From positions 1-64,000 of the forward strand of contig NZ_JAOEGU010000001.1 in NCBI RefSeq assembly GCF_025583945.1: 64,000 bases of DNA, written 5' to 3'. Both the position numbers and the translations under genes were made by a program. Positions 28,868-38,624 of this stretch are shown here, one piece after another. The notes under the pieces were generated by a model. The model had not been told where the DNA came from. It did not search any database and worked only from the letters and a program-made list of their open reading frames with translations. The stretch comes from Methylobacter psychrophilus. Lineage in GTDB: Bacteria > Pseudomonadota > Gammaproteobacteria > Methylococcales > Methylomonadaceae. How positions within the stretch are numbered: position 1 is the stretch's first letter; each line of letters begins with the position of its first letter.

Positions 28868-31420
28868 ATGGAAATTAAAGTGAAAGAAAATAGAAAAGTA
28901 ACGCCTTTATCTACGGCATCACAATCGTCAAAATGGAAGCTTCGTGCCGCGATTGGTTTGGCTTTAGGCGTCAGCTTGGCTTCACAAGGCGTTAATGCAT
29001 CGACGGATACGTCGACAGTTACCTGGAAGGAGGGAGGGCTTCTCGATTCCTCCAGTTGGACAAGTCTCACAAGTTGGCTAGGTAATCTTCTTAGTCAGCC
29101 TACAATTAACGCATCAACAAATTTGGTGTTTGCTAATGCTTCCAGCAACAGATTGACTCCAACCAATATACCGAATTTGACTCTGAACAGTATCCTCTTC
29201 GGTGCCAACACTAATACCAGTTCTTATACTATTGGAACCAACAGCAACACTTTCACGATTGGTGGAGGCGGTGTGATGAACAAGGATAATCTTGCCCAGA
29301 ATTTAGGTGCAAAATTTCTTCTGTCTAATAGCACTACTTTTAATGCTGTAAGCGGTGGCTTAAATTTTACCGGTGCGATTAACCTTAATAATGCTTTGTC
29401 AGGTTCAAGCACAAAAACACTAACACTTAATGGCGACCATGATATTTCAATTTCAGGAGCCATTAGTAATTCAGGCAGCATTAACAACGTTGGCGAAGTG
29501 ACGAAAACCGGTTTAGGCACAACAACGCTGAGTGGCAACAATAGTTACACCGGCGCTACCAACATTGATGGCGGCACTCTGGCTTTGGGTGCGAACGAGC
29601 GTCTGGCTAATACAGGTACTGTTAATGTCAACAACGGTGGTACCTTCGATGTTAAAGCAAAGACAGAGACTATCGGTAAGCTTGATCTGAAGAGCGGTGG
29701 CGCTATTAAGGGTGGCGGTACTTTGGGCGCTTTGATAGTTGGTACGGATTACACTAACGCAGGTTTTGGTACCGGAAATCTTTTTAATAAATCTGCGGGA
29801 GTAACCGATACCAAAATTAATTCATCGGCAAGTAACGCAGCTACTCAGCAAACACTGACCGTCGGTACTGGTACTGCTAACAACGGTATCACTGCTTCCA
29901 AGATGGCTTTTGGTAACTTGCATGTAGGCACATCTGCCGAGCAAACTTATACTATTGGCAACGCGGGTAATACCGCTTCAAGCAGTCTGCGCGGTGCGGT
30001 ACAGAACCTTGGCTCACATGATAGCCAATTGACTGGCAATGGCACAACGGAGGCTGGCTACAATTGGGGTGATGATGCTGCGATTGCTGCGGGCACCAAT
30101 ATTGGCCCAAAAATTGTAAAGTTTACAGCCACCACTGCCGGAGCTCTATTTGAGACATTAACGGTTGTCAATAACTTTGCCAACACTATTGCCAAGCAGA
30201 CTTTGGAGATTCACGGAGCGGCTTATGATTATGCCAAAATGAACCCAATCAGTCCGGTCACTTTGGCTAATCAGCGGATTGGCGGTACGGCAACTCAAGC
30301 TTTGTCAGTGACCAACGGGGCGGCCAACCATGAATATTCAGAAAAACTGGATGCAAGTATCAGCGCAAATAGTCCGATTATTGCCAGTGGTTCAGCGATA
30401 CATGGCTTGGCGGCAGGTGCAACGAACAACACCAATTTTACTGTTGGCGTTAATACTGCAACTGCCGGTAACAAAAGCGGTATAGCAACGATTGCCTTGG
30501 TTTCTAGCGGCACAGATACATCAGAATTAGGTGACACTGATTTGCATTCACAGGACGTTAATGTATCTGGTAACGTCTACCGTACGGCAAGTGGTTCAAC
30601 AGCAGCGACTGTTAATTTAGCCGCTCAACACGTAGGTGGCTCGGCTAGCAAAACCTTGGTCGTTAGCAATAATGTAGTTAACGATGGTTACTCTGAAAAA
30701 CTGGATGCCAGCTTTGGCGCAGCAACCGGAGGCATTAGTACCAGTGGTGTCGCTGGTTTGATTGTTGCCGGTGGTAACAGCAATGCCATGTCGGTAGGTA
30801 TTGATACCACTACTGCCGGTGCCAAGTCAGGTAATGTTGGTGTCAACTTCAGTTCTAATGGCACAGGAACCAGTGGCTTGGCAACTATCAGTAATGGTAG
30901 CCAGAACGTTATTGTTTCCGGCGATGTTTACAACTATGCCAACGCCGGCTTACAGCATGTTAGCGGTGGAAGTACTTGGGATGATAAAAGCTTGATGTTG
31001 GATTTTGGAAATTTTACTCAAGGTAGCGGCAACCAAACTGCCACTTTTAGCCTTGCCAATATTGGCGGCTTGGATTCCCTGTATACAGATCTTCTTGATG
31101 GTAACTATAATTTCATTTTGGGTACGGCTTTTAGCAGCAGCAACGTGAACAACTTTACAAATCTGGCTGGTGGTTCATCACTGACCAATCTGGACTTTTT
31201 GTTTAATACCAGTACTGTCGGTAATTATGTAGGTAGTGTGTTCCTTGCATCCACTGGACATAATATCAGTGGTTACCTCGGTGCTCTTGATGGTATGACC
31301 ATTAACTTTAAAGGTAGTGTCTCTGGGGTCGCTGCGGTGCCGGTACCGGCTGCTGCATGGTTATTCCTGACGGGTATGGTCGGCCTGTTGGGCTTGGGTC
31401 GTCGTAACAAAGCAATCTAA
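28868..31420 (+). CDS. Exported VPxPA-CTERM surface protein, long paralogue
   Basis: An 850-residue secreted protein. A signal peptide covers about 1-45 (KWKLRAAIGLALGVSLASQG then VNA). Near 211-245 is an autotransporter-associated beta-strand repeat (GTTTLSGNNSYTGATN). A Thr/Asn/Gly-rich body then carries two copies of a choice-of-anchor-like module (around 470-580 and 580-690, both with YSEKLDAS). The last 26 residues are a sorting tail (VPVPAAAWLFLTGMVG, then GLGRRNK), a VPLPA/PEP-CTERM-type signal cut by an exosortase encoded elsewhere. GTG at 28880 behind GGAA is an alternative start. The neighbour at 33049 is a shorter duplicate lacking most of the middle modules. Likely matrix or envelope protein; function unknown. 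Confidence 0.85.
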   Translation: MEIKVKENRKVTPLSTASQSSKWKLRAAIGLALGVSLASQGVNASTDTSTVTWKEGGLLDSSSWTSLTSWLGNLLSQPTINASTNLVFANASSNRLTPTNIPNLTLNSILFGANTNTSSYTIGTNSNTFTIGGGGVMNKDNLAQNLGAKFLLSNSTTFNAVSGGLNFTGAINLNNALSGSSTKTLTLNGDHDISISGAISNSGSINNVGEVTKTGLGTTTLSGNNSYTGATNIDGGTLALGANERLANTGTVNVNNGGTFDVKAKTETIGKLDLKSGGAIKGGGTLGALIVGTDYTNAGFGTGNLFNKSAGVTDTKINSSASNAATQQTLTVGTGTANNGITASKMAFGNLHVGTSAEQTYTIGNAGNTASSSLRGAVQNLGSHDSQLTGNGTTEAGYNWGDDAAIAAGTNIGPKIVKFTATTAGALFETLTVVNNFANTIAKQTLEIHGAAYDYAKMNPISPVTLANQRIGGTATQALSVTNGAANHEYSEKLDASISANSPIIASGSAIHGLAAGATNNTNFTVGVNTATAGNKSGIATIALVSSGTDTSELGDTDLHSQDVNVSGNVYRTASGSTAATVNLAAQHVGGSASKTLVVSNNVVNDGYSEKLDASFGAATGGISTSGVAGLIVAGGNSNAMSVGIDTTTAGAKSGNVGVNFSSNGTGTSGLATISNGSQNVIVSGDVYNYANAGLQHVSGGSTWDDKSLMLDFGNFTQGSGNQTATFSLANIGGLDSLYTDLLDGNYNFILGTAFSSSNVNNFTNLAGGSSLTNLDFLFNTSTVGNYVGSVFLASTGHNISGYLGALDGMTINFKGSVSGVAAVPVPAAAWLFLTGMVGLLGLGRRNKAI

Positions 31421-31446
31421 TTATTGATTAAAACCAAGTAACAAGG

Positions 31447-31483
31447 CTGAACCTTTCCGGTTTTTAAAACCGGAAAGGTTCAG
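31447..31483. repeat. 18-bp perfect hairpin after the first surface-protein gene
   Basis: CTGAACCTTTCCGGTTTT (31447-31464) and AAAACCGGAAAGGTTCAG (31466-31483) are perfect inverted repeats around one T. No T-run follows, so termination would be unusual. The duplicate at 34825-34859 differs at a paired position on both sides (AT to GC), which argues that the stem is maintained. Confidence 0.7.
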
Positions 31484-31755
31484 TTCCCTCGTTCTGTCCA
31501 TCGCTATTTCCCCGTTACATTATTAATCCCTGATTGTTGCCTGCAAAATGGCAATCTTGTTCAAAAAGAGTCATTCCATTTTATTTCCGGTAAATCAATC
31601 CACGAAAATCAAAACCTGTTGTCCACGAAAAGCACGAAAGACACGAAAAAAGGGGGTATTTTATTGTAGGGGGCCATGATTCTTTTGCTAATGGTTTTTA
31701 GGTAAAGACAGTGTATTATTCTTTTTTTATAATAGAACAACCGGGCAGGTCTTTA

Positions 31756-31930
31756 GTGCAATTAACAGAAACGGATAATCAAGCTTATTTTGATAAAAAC
31801 AAAGCCAGAGAAAAGGTTTGTGCCGGTTGGTTAACAGAATAAAGTAAAGCTGTGCAAACCGGTTTTATTGGCGGCTGTTATCGGCATTGTTAACGGACTG
31901 GGTGTTATTGTTCAAGTGGCAACTGTACTG
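31756..31930 (+). pseudogene. cydD: cydD 5' remnant
   Basis: About 175 bp match the start of intact cydD at 35132, beginning with the same GTG and MQLTETDNQ-type opening. A CAA codon has become TAA (about 31840), a 2-nt deletion follows near 31852, and homology stops near 31930 in GTTCAAGTGGCAACTGTACTG. The fragment is the downstream edge of a duplicated unit. About 330 bp between the surface-protein gene and this remnant also match 34798-35131. Confidence 0.85.
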
Positions 31931-32540
31931 AATTCCCCGAAATTAAGAATTAAAAACTTGAAGATTGCGTTATAGCTAAACGTTGATATTATGGCCTCAC
32001 ATCGCCATTAAATAGGTATGTGAAAGCCATGGGCAAAAATACCATAATCGAATAAAAAAGCACAACACCACCTACAACCTTTAGTAACATAATTACTTTA
32101 TCCATAATACCCTTCATTTTTTAATTAATTTTTTTTCATGGTAGCCAAAATATCGTAAATAAGTTGGATGGCAAATTGAATTTTTTTGCCATTATCTGAA
32201 ATAGAATAAGTGATTAATTAACCTGAGTTCGGGATAAAAAATCATAACAATGGCAACAAATCCTCTCGTCGTAAATTGAGCGCAGGCTTTTTATCTAGAT
32301 AAGAGTAAATCTTAAGCATGACGGAATTTGTAAGCCTTGACTGGCATCGTAAAATTCGGTTTACGTCATTCAATCCTGGCATCCATGGTTTATGGATCAT
32401 CGCTAACCCTTGCTTCGCCATCCTGCTTTAAATTGGCAGCCGAAGTATTCAAAAACCTACTCTTCCATTAATTTTTTTACTACTCTCGATAACATTCTGC
32501 GACTGCTATGTCTGGTTCGCAGCGATTGTTAAAGTTTGGA
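31931..32540. other. Unique spacer between the two duplicated units
   Basis: No gene recognised. AATTAAGAATTAAAAACTTG at about 31945-31964 matches the end of the element at 8644-8801. From 32494 (ATTCTGCGACTGCTATG) the second duplicated unit begins. Confidence 0.5.
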
Positions 32541-32780
32541 CAATTAAATTGTTACATTTGGTTACAATTCATAAAGTGTTAGTCGTTTTTATTTCAGGTA
32601 TTCTTGCCTCTCTTTAAACAGAAATATATAAGTAATATTAAATAATTATTTAAGTTTGGATTATTAAATTATTGTCTTTGTTACATTTGGTTACAATTCA
32701 TTAAGTGCTATCGTTTACGGCTTCATGTATTGTTACCTCACTTTAAACAGAAATTTTTATTATAGAAACAACATTAAATA
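32541..32780 (+). repeat. Two tandem upstream units with GTTACA sites, second set
   Basis: Units at about 32541-32640 and 32661-32780 match each other and the pair at 28571-28826. GTTACA-N4-GTTACA lies at 32551-32566 and 32680-32695, both perfect, each followed by ATTCAT[A/T]AAGTG. They lie 354-498 bp before the gene at 33049, further than in the first set because about 200 bp of AT-rich sequence intervene. Confidence 0.65.
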
Positions 32781-33048
32781 CATGGATGACCGCGCAAGTG
32801 TCGTTTTTATGCCAGGTTAACTGTCATTATTGGCAACACGGAAGACGGGATATTTAAAAATACCTGCTTTTAGCAATATTTTATTTTTTATGGTGTTACT
32901 TTCTTGAATTTGTAAGGCAGGTCAACTACGCTTGTAAGTAATAACTTACTAAATATATATTATTAATACCTTATAAGGTTAATTTAAAATTAAATACTTT
33001 TTTTGTTAGCTGCTTGCTAACTGCCTATCATCCAACCCACAATTTATA

Positions 33049-34797
33049 ATGGAAACTAAAATGAAAACAAATAGAAAAGTAACACCGATATCTGCGGCAT
33101 CACAACCGTCAAAATGGAAGCTTCGTGCCGCGATTGGTTTGGCTCTAGGCGTCGGCTTGGCTGCACAAGGCGTTAATGCGGCGACGTTTACTTGGGATGG
33201 TGGATCTGGTTCGAATAACTTTAGCGCCGGTAATAACTGGAGTCTAAATGCGGCACCGCCCACCAATAGCGCAACAAATATATTTCAATTTGCTGGTTCA
33301 ACTAAACTGGCTCCTGTCAATAATTTGAATACTTTATTATTGCAAGGGATTGACTTTAAATTAGGTGCGGCTTCTTTCACACTGACGGATATTAGCCCAT
33401 CAAATTCTATAACTCTGGGAAGTTCCGGAATAACTAATAACAGTGCGAGTAAACAAACTGTTAATAACAAACTTACACTGGGTGCAGCTCAAACTTTTAC
33501 GAATACGTTAACAGGTGGAACGCTTGCGGTTGGTGGGACTGTTAACCTACAGACTAATGATTTGACCTTGGCTGGCAGCAATGCTATCGGCTTAACCGGT
33601 GTTATATCAGGTACAGGCGCGTTGGTTAAAAACGGTACAGGCACAACAACGCTGAGCGGCAACAATAGTTACACCGGCGCTACCAATATCAATGCCGGCA
33701 CTCTGGCTTTGGGTGCAAACGAGCGTCTGAAAGATACTGGAACAGTCAATGTCGGCGGCGGTACCTTCAATGTTAATGGCAAGACAGAAACCATTGCCAA
33801 TCTTAACTTGAACAGCGGCGCTATTAACGGCGGCGGTACTTTGAAAGTTGCTACCGATTATACCAACGTAAGTTTCGGTACCGGAAATGCTTTTGATAAA
33901 TCTGCTGGAGTTACTGGTACTGTTATTAATTCATCTGACAGCAATGCAAATAAACAGCAACGACTGTCCATCAATGGCGCTACTGCTGCCTACGGTAATG
34001 CCGCAATTGATTTTGGTGCCAAGCATGTAGGCGATACGGTTACTGCGCAAACTTACAATATTAGCAACGCTACTACCAGTGGTCCAGCTCTGCGTGGCGC
34101 TGTCCAGAACGATGGTGCTGTTGATGCCCGTTTAGGCGGTTCAGGCATAGCAGCCGCTGGTTCCGATTGGACTGCTGCCAAGAACACCAGTGTAGGCGCA
34201 AAAAATGTAACATTCTCAACTGCTACTTCAGGTGCCTTGAGTGAGACATTGACAGTTGTTAACAACTTTAACAATACTAATACTCAGACGTTGGCTATTA
34301 CCGGTAGTGTTTATGACTATGCCAAAGTTGGCTTTCAGAATACGGGTGGTGCAGGTACTTGGGATAATACCAGCTTGACTTTGGATTTTGGAAGCTTTAC
34401 TCAAGCTATCGGCTCACAAACTGCCACTTTTAGCCTTGCCAATATTGGCGGCCTGGATGCTGTTTATACCGATCTTCTTAATGGTAATTATACTTTCAAC
34501 TTGGGTTCGGCTTTCACCAGCTACAACGTGAGCAACTTTACGGATCTGGCTGGTGGTTCTTCAAAGACCAATCTGGACTTTTTGTTTAATACCAGTACTG
34601 TCGGAAATTACGTAGGCAGTATATTCCTGGCATCTACTGGACATAATATCAGTGGTTACAGCGGTGATCTTGACGGTATGACCATTAACTTTAAAGGTAG
34701 TGTCGTCTCTGCAGTGCCGGTACCGGCTGCTGCATGGTTATTCCTGACGGGAATGGTCGGCCTGTTGGGTTTGGGTCGTCGTAATAAAGCCATTTAA
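33049..34797 (+). CDS. Exported VPxPA-CTERM surface protein, short paralogue
   Basis: A 582-residue duplicate of the protein at 28868. The signal peptide (KWKLRAAIGLALGVGLAAQG, then VNA) and the sorting tail (VPVPAAAWLFLTGMVG, GLGRRNK) are nearly identical to it. The N-terminal region after the signal is diverged (ATFTWDGGSGSNNFSAGNNW). The autotransporter-associated repeat (GTTTLSGNNSYTGATN, about 195-225) and the last 150 residues are shared. The two choice-of-anchor-like modules present in the long paralogue are missing. A second ATG at 33061, with GGAA before it, is an alternative start. It should be exported by Sec and processed by an exosortase not seen here. Confidence 0.85.
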   Translation: METKMKTNRKVTPISAASQPSKWKLRAAIGLALGVGLAAQGVNAATFTWDGGSGSNNFSAGNNWSLNAAPPTNSATNIFQFAGSTKLAPVNNLNTLLLQGIDFKLGAASFTLTDISPSNSITLGSSGITNNSASKQTVNNKLTLGAAQTFTNTLTGGTLAVGGTVNLQTNDLTLAGSNAIGLTGVISGTGALVKNGTGTTTLSGNNSYTGATNINAGTLALGANERLKDTGTVNVGGGTFNVNGKTETIANLNLNSGAINGGGTLKVATDYTNVSFGTGNAFDKSAGVTGTVINSSDSNANKQQRLSINGATAAYGNAAIDFGAKHVGDTVTAQTYNISNATTSGPALRGAVQNDGAVDARLGGSGIAAAGSDWTAAKNTSVGAKNVTFSTATSGALSETLTVVNNFNNTNTQTLAITGSVYDYAKVGFQNTGGAGTWDNTSLTLDFGSFTQAIGSQTATFSLANIGGLDAVYTDLLNGNYTFNLGSAFTSYNVSNFTDLAGGSSKTNLDFLFNTSTVGNYVGSIFLASTGHNISGYSGDLDGMTINFKGSVVSAVPVPAAAWLFLTGMVGLLGLGRRNKAI

Positions 34798-34824
34798 TTA
34801 TTGATTAAAAATAAGTAAGAAGGT

Positions 34825-34859
34825 TGGACCTTTTCGGTTTTTAAAACCGGAAAGGTCCA
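34825..34859. repeat. Hairpin after the second surface-protein gene
   Basis: TGGACCTTTTCGGTTTTT pairs with AAAACCGGAAAGGTCCA, with one G-U pair. It is the duplicate of 31447-31483 with a compensated base-pair change. The rest of 34798-35131 repeats the flank of the first unit, including CACGAAAAGCACGAAAGACA, and carries the cydD ribosome binding site; no promoter was identified with confidence. Confidence 0.7.
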
Positions 34860-35131
34860 GCTCCTTTGTTCTACCCATCGCTATTTCCCCGTTACATTAT
34901 TAATCCCCGCTTGTTGCCTGTAAAACGGCAAACTTGTTCAAAAAGAGTCATTCCAACTTATTTCCGCTAGACCAATCCACGAAAATCAAAAGCTGTTGTC
35001 CACGAAAAGCACGAAAGACACGGAAAAAGCGGATTATTTTATTGTCGGGGCCATGGTTTTTTACTAATGGTTTTTAGGCAAAGACAGTGTATTATTCCTG
35101 ATTTATCACTTAAACAAGAGGGTAGGTCTTG

Positions 35132-36934
35132 GTGCAATTAACAGAAACGGATAATCAAGCCTATTTTGATAAAAATAAAGCCAGAGAAAAGGTCTGTGCC
35201 GGTTGGTTAAAAGAACAAAGTAAAGCTGTACGTAAACCGGTTTTATTGGCGGCTGTTATTGGTATTGTTAACGGACTGGGAGTTATTGTTCAAGCGGCAG
35301 CGCTGGCTTTTATACTGCAAGCGATCATTATTGACAAGTTGCCGTGGGCATCATTAATGATGCCTTTTTTATTGCTGGCCGGTGTTTTTATTTTGCGTAG
35401 TTTGTGTGTTTACGGGCATCAAACAACAGGTTTTGAGGCTGGAGCGCAAGTCAGGGCGTCGGTAAGGCAACAATTGTTGGACAAGTTTTTAATGCTGGGA
35501 CCTGCCCAAATCAAGCAACGGCAAAGTGGTGAATTGGCTGCCGTTACTTTGGAGCAGGTTGATGCGCTGGAAAATTATTTCTCTCGCTATTTGCCTCAAC
35601 AAATAATTGTCGGTGTTTTACCGATCATCATGATTATCGTGGTCATGCCCGTTAATTGGGTAGTAGGATTGATATTTTTATTGACCGGCCCATTGGTGCC
35701 GATTTTTATGGCGTTAGTCGGTATGGGAGCCGCCTCTGCAAATCGCAATCAATTTTTGGCCATGGCAAGAATGAGTGGTTATTTTCTCGACCGTTTACAA
35801 GGCTTGGCGACACTAAAGTTGTTTGGTCAGGCGGCTCAAGAGTTAAACACGATTAATCAAATGGCTGACGGGTTTCGGGAAAAAACCATGGCGGTGTTGC
35901 GTATTGCCTTTTTATCTTCGGCTATTCTGGAGTTTTTTAGTGCCGTTGCGGTTGCGCTGGTTGCCGTGTATGTCGGGCTGGGTTTATTGGGACAAATTCA
36001 TTTTGGTCCGGCTGACCAAATCAGTTTACGTTCAGCGCTGTTTGTTTTGTTGCTGGCGCCTGAGTTTTTTATGCCACTTCGGCAGTTGGCTATCAATTAT
36101 CATGACCGCGCCGCTGCGTTGGGTGCAACTGATGCCATTCTGGCGATACTGGAGCAAGACGCTAATGAGTTGGAAGCAGGTAATAATGACGCACGATGTG
36201 TAGACAAAGGAGGCGCATCAATCGCGAATAATGGGCTTCGTACCTCGGCATATCGTTACGCTGCATCCAACGGTGATTTTCAGGGTAATAACAAGCTTAT
36301 CGAATTTAACCAGGTCGATAAATTTTATGGTCAGCGGCAGGTTTTAACCGATATCAACCTGTCTATTGCCGCTGGTGAGAAAATTGCTTTGGTGGGTGAA
36401 TCAGGTGCCGGAAAAACAACGCTTTTAAATCTGTTGTTAGGTTTTGAGTCAGCAACCGAAGGCAGGATATTGCTTAATGGCATCGCCGTTAATCGTGAGT
36501 ATGCGGCCCAAACTATCGCATGGGTGGGGCAAAATGCCTATATTTTTCACGGCAGCATAAAAGATAATATTGCTCTGGCTGATCCTGATGCCTCAGAGCA
36601 GCGCATTATTAAAGCCGCACAAGCCGCCGGCGTAACTGAATTTAGCGCACAATTGCCCGAAGGTTTGCTCACGCAGATTGGTGAACGGGGGTATGGTTTG
36701 TCTGGCGGGCAGATACAAAGAATTGCCTTGGCCAGAGCTTTTTTAAAAGAAGCTGACATCATTTTACTGGATGAGCCGACTGCCAATCTTGATGCTGCCA
36801 ATAAAATGCTGTTACTGGCTGTTATCGAGCAATTATTTGCTGATAAAACCCTGATTATCGCCACGCATGATCCGGTGGTGATTAACAGAATGGGGCGGCG
36901 CATAACCTTGCAGCAAGGACGGTTGGTGTTATGA
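35132..36934 (+). CDS. cydD: ABC exporter subunit CydD
   Basis: One half of the heterodimeric CydDC exporter, which moves glutathione/cysteine (and has been linked to haem) to the periplasm and is required to assemble cytochrome bd oxidase. About 600 residues. Six membrane helices lie in the first 330. The ATPase domain has Walker A GESGAGKTT (about 421-429), the signature LSGGQIQRIALARAF and Walker B ILLDEPTANLD. I prefer the GTG at 35132 to the TTG at 35129, because the remnant copy at 31756 keeps the GTG and has TTA at the other position. It overlaps cydC by 4 bp. No cydAB genes are in the window. Confidence 0.93.
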   Translation: MQLTETDNQAYFDKNKAREKVCAGWLKEQSKAVRKPVLLAAVIGIVNGLGVIVQAAALAFILQAIIIDKLPWASLMMPFLLLAGVFILRSLCVYGHQTTGFEAGAQVRASVRQQLLDKFLMLGPAQIKQRQSGELAAVTLEQVDALENYFSRYLPQQIIVGVLPIIMIIVVMPVNWVVGLIFLLTGPLVPIFMALVGMGAASANRNQFLAMARMSGYFLDRLQGLATLKLFGQAAQELNTINQMADGFREKTMAVLRIAFLSSAILEFFSAVAVALVAVYVGLGLLGQIHFGPADQISLRSALFVLLLAPEFFMPLRQLAINYHDRAAALGATDAILAILEQDANELEAGNNDARCVDKGGASIANNGLRTSAYRYAASNGDFQGNNKLIEFNQVDKFYGQRQVLTDINLSIAAGEKIALVGESGAGKTTLLNLLLGFESATEGRILLNGIAVNREYAAQTIAWVGQNAYIFHGSIKDNIALADPDASEQRIIKAAQAAGVTEFSAQLPEGLLTQIGERGYGLSGGQIQRIALARAFLKEADIILLDEPTANLDAANKMLLLAVIEQLFADKTLIIATHDPVVINRMGRRITLQQGRLVL

Positions 36935-38610
36935 ACGATTTGTGGTTTTTTCTGAAATTATTCAAACCCCATCGCGGCTGGTTGGTGGCCGGAATTTTGT
37001 TGTCATTACTGACGGCCTTGTCATCTATTGCTTTATTAACATTGTCGGGCTGGTTTATCAGTGCTTCTGCGCTGGCCGGATTAGTTGCTATGGATGGCAA
37101 TGCCCTGACCTTTAATTTTATGCTGCCGGCTGCACAAATACGTGCGCTAGCTATTATTCGTACGGTGGGTCGTTATGGCGAGCGTTTGGTGACGCATGAA
37201 GCGACTTTTCGGGTCTTGGCGGGCATCCGTGGCTGGTTTTTTCAACAACTGGTTCCCTTGGTGCCGGGGCGTTTGTCGGTTATGCGTAGTGGTGATTTAT
37301 TATCACGGATGACGGCAGATATTGACGCGTTGGATGCCCTGTATTTGCGTCTGCTTGCTCCGGCCATCGTAGCGATTGTGGGAGTAACAGCCGTTACTGG
37401 CTTTTTGGCTTTTTATGCGCCCGTAATCAGTGTGGCTACCGGCCTTATGTTGCTTGTTGCTTCGGTGTGGGTACCTTGGGTTTTTAATCGTTTGGGAGTT
37501 GGCGGCGCTGAACAAATTATCGTTTTGGCGGCCAATTTTCGCATTCGCCAAGTTGATATGATGCAGGGTTTTTCTGAGTTAATAGCCAATCAGGCCTATG
37601 GGCGCTTTAGCGATTTTCTGGGGCAGTTTTCTGCTTTAATGCTTAACACCCAGCGACAAAACAACCGTTTGTCGGCCATTGCTTCAGCGCTTACCTTTTT
37701 GCTGGCACAGCTAACGGTATTATTGGTGCTGATATTTGCCGTTATTTCATTTAAAAATAATTTGTTATCAGGGCCGGATTTAGCGGTGGTTATTTTTTGT
37801 GTACTTGCTGCTTTCGAGCTGGTAACACCCTTGCCGCAAGCCATGCAAATGCTGGCAAAAACCCAAAAAGCGGCCCGGCGTATCAGGCAGGTATCAGAAA
37901 TGTCGCCAACAGTTTCCCGGCCAATTCAGGTTTTGGGATTACCTGAACGTTATGATTTACAGCTAAAAGAGGTCAGCTTTCGCTATCCTGATCAGCATAA
38001 TCCGGTTTTAAAAAATATCAATCTGGCTATTCCACAGGGCAGTAAAATTGCGATTATCGGCGCCAGTGGTTCAGGTAAGACGACGTTGTTGCATCTGTTG
38101 ATGCGTTATTATGATCCCGAGCAGGGCAGTGTTTTATTGGCAGGACAAAATATCAAGCAACTGGATGCTGAGCAATTAATGACTTGTTTTGGTGTCTTGT
38201 CTCAGCGTAGTCAATTATTTGCTGCAAGTATTAAAGAAAACCTGTTAATAGCGAAACCCAACGCCTCGGCAACAGAATTGGCTATGGCCATACAGGCGGC
38301 AGGGCTGGAGAAATTTATCGGCTATTTACCGGAAGGTCTTGATACCTGGGTAGGTGAAAGCGGCGTGCAAGTATCAGGCGGCGAAGCGCGGCGCATCGCC
38401 TTGGCGCGGTTGTATCTTAAAAATGCACCGATATTGATTTTGGACGAGCCCACCGAAGGTTTGGATAGTGATACCGAAGCGGATATATTTAAAGCGCTGG
38501 CAAATTTTGCCAAGGATAAAACCGTGGTGATGGTGACTCACCGTGAGGCGGGTTTGGGACTGGTTGATACCGTCTATGGAATGGAGTCGGGGCGTTTGTC
38601 TCAATGGTAA
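36931..38610 (+). CDS. cydC: ABC exporter subunit CydC
   Basis: The second half of CydDC, 559 residues. It has six membrane helices in the first 310, Walker A GASGSGKTT (about 377-385), the signature VSGGEARRIALARLY and Walker B ILILDEPTEGLD with the switch His in VTHREAG. ATGA overlap with cydD implies coupled translation. A MITE-like palindrome follows directly after the stop. Confidence 0.94.
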   Translation: MNDLWFFLKLFKPHRGWLVAGILLSLLTALSSIALLTLSGWFISASALAGLVAMDGNALTFNFMLPAAQIRALAIIRTVGRYGERLVTHEATFRVLAGIRGWFFQQLVPLVPGRLSVMRSGDLLSRMTADIDALDALYLRLLAPAIVAIVGVTAVTGFLAFYAPVISVATGLMLLVASVWVPWVFNRLGVGGAEQIIVLAANFRIRQVDMMQGFSELIANQAYGRFSDFLGQFSALMLNTQRQNNRLSAIASALTFLLAQLTVLLVLIFAVISFKNNLLSGPDLAVVIFCVLAAFELVTPLPQAMQMLAKTQKAARRIRQVSEMSPTVSRPIQVLGLPERYDLQLKEVSFRYPDQHNPVLKNINLAIPQGSKIAIIGASGSGKTTLLHLLMRYYDPEQGSVLLAGQNIKQLDAEQLMTCFGVLSQRSQLFAASIKENLLIAKPNASATELAMAIQAAGLEKFIGYLPEGLDTWVGESGVQVSGGEARRIALARLYLKNAPILILDEPTEGLDSDTEADIFKALANFAKDKTVVMVTHREAGLGLVDTVYGMESGRLSQW

Positions 38611-38624
38611 TGTATGTATTCGTT

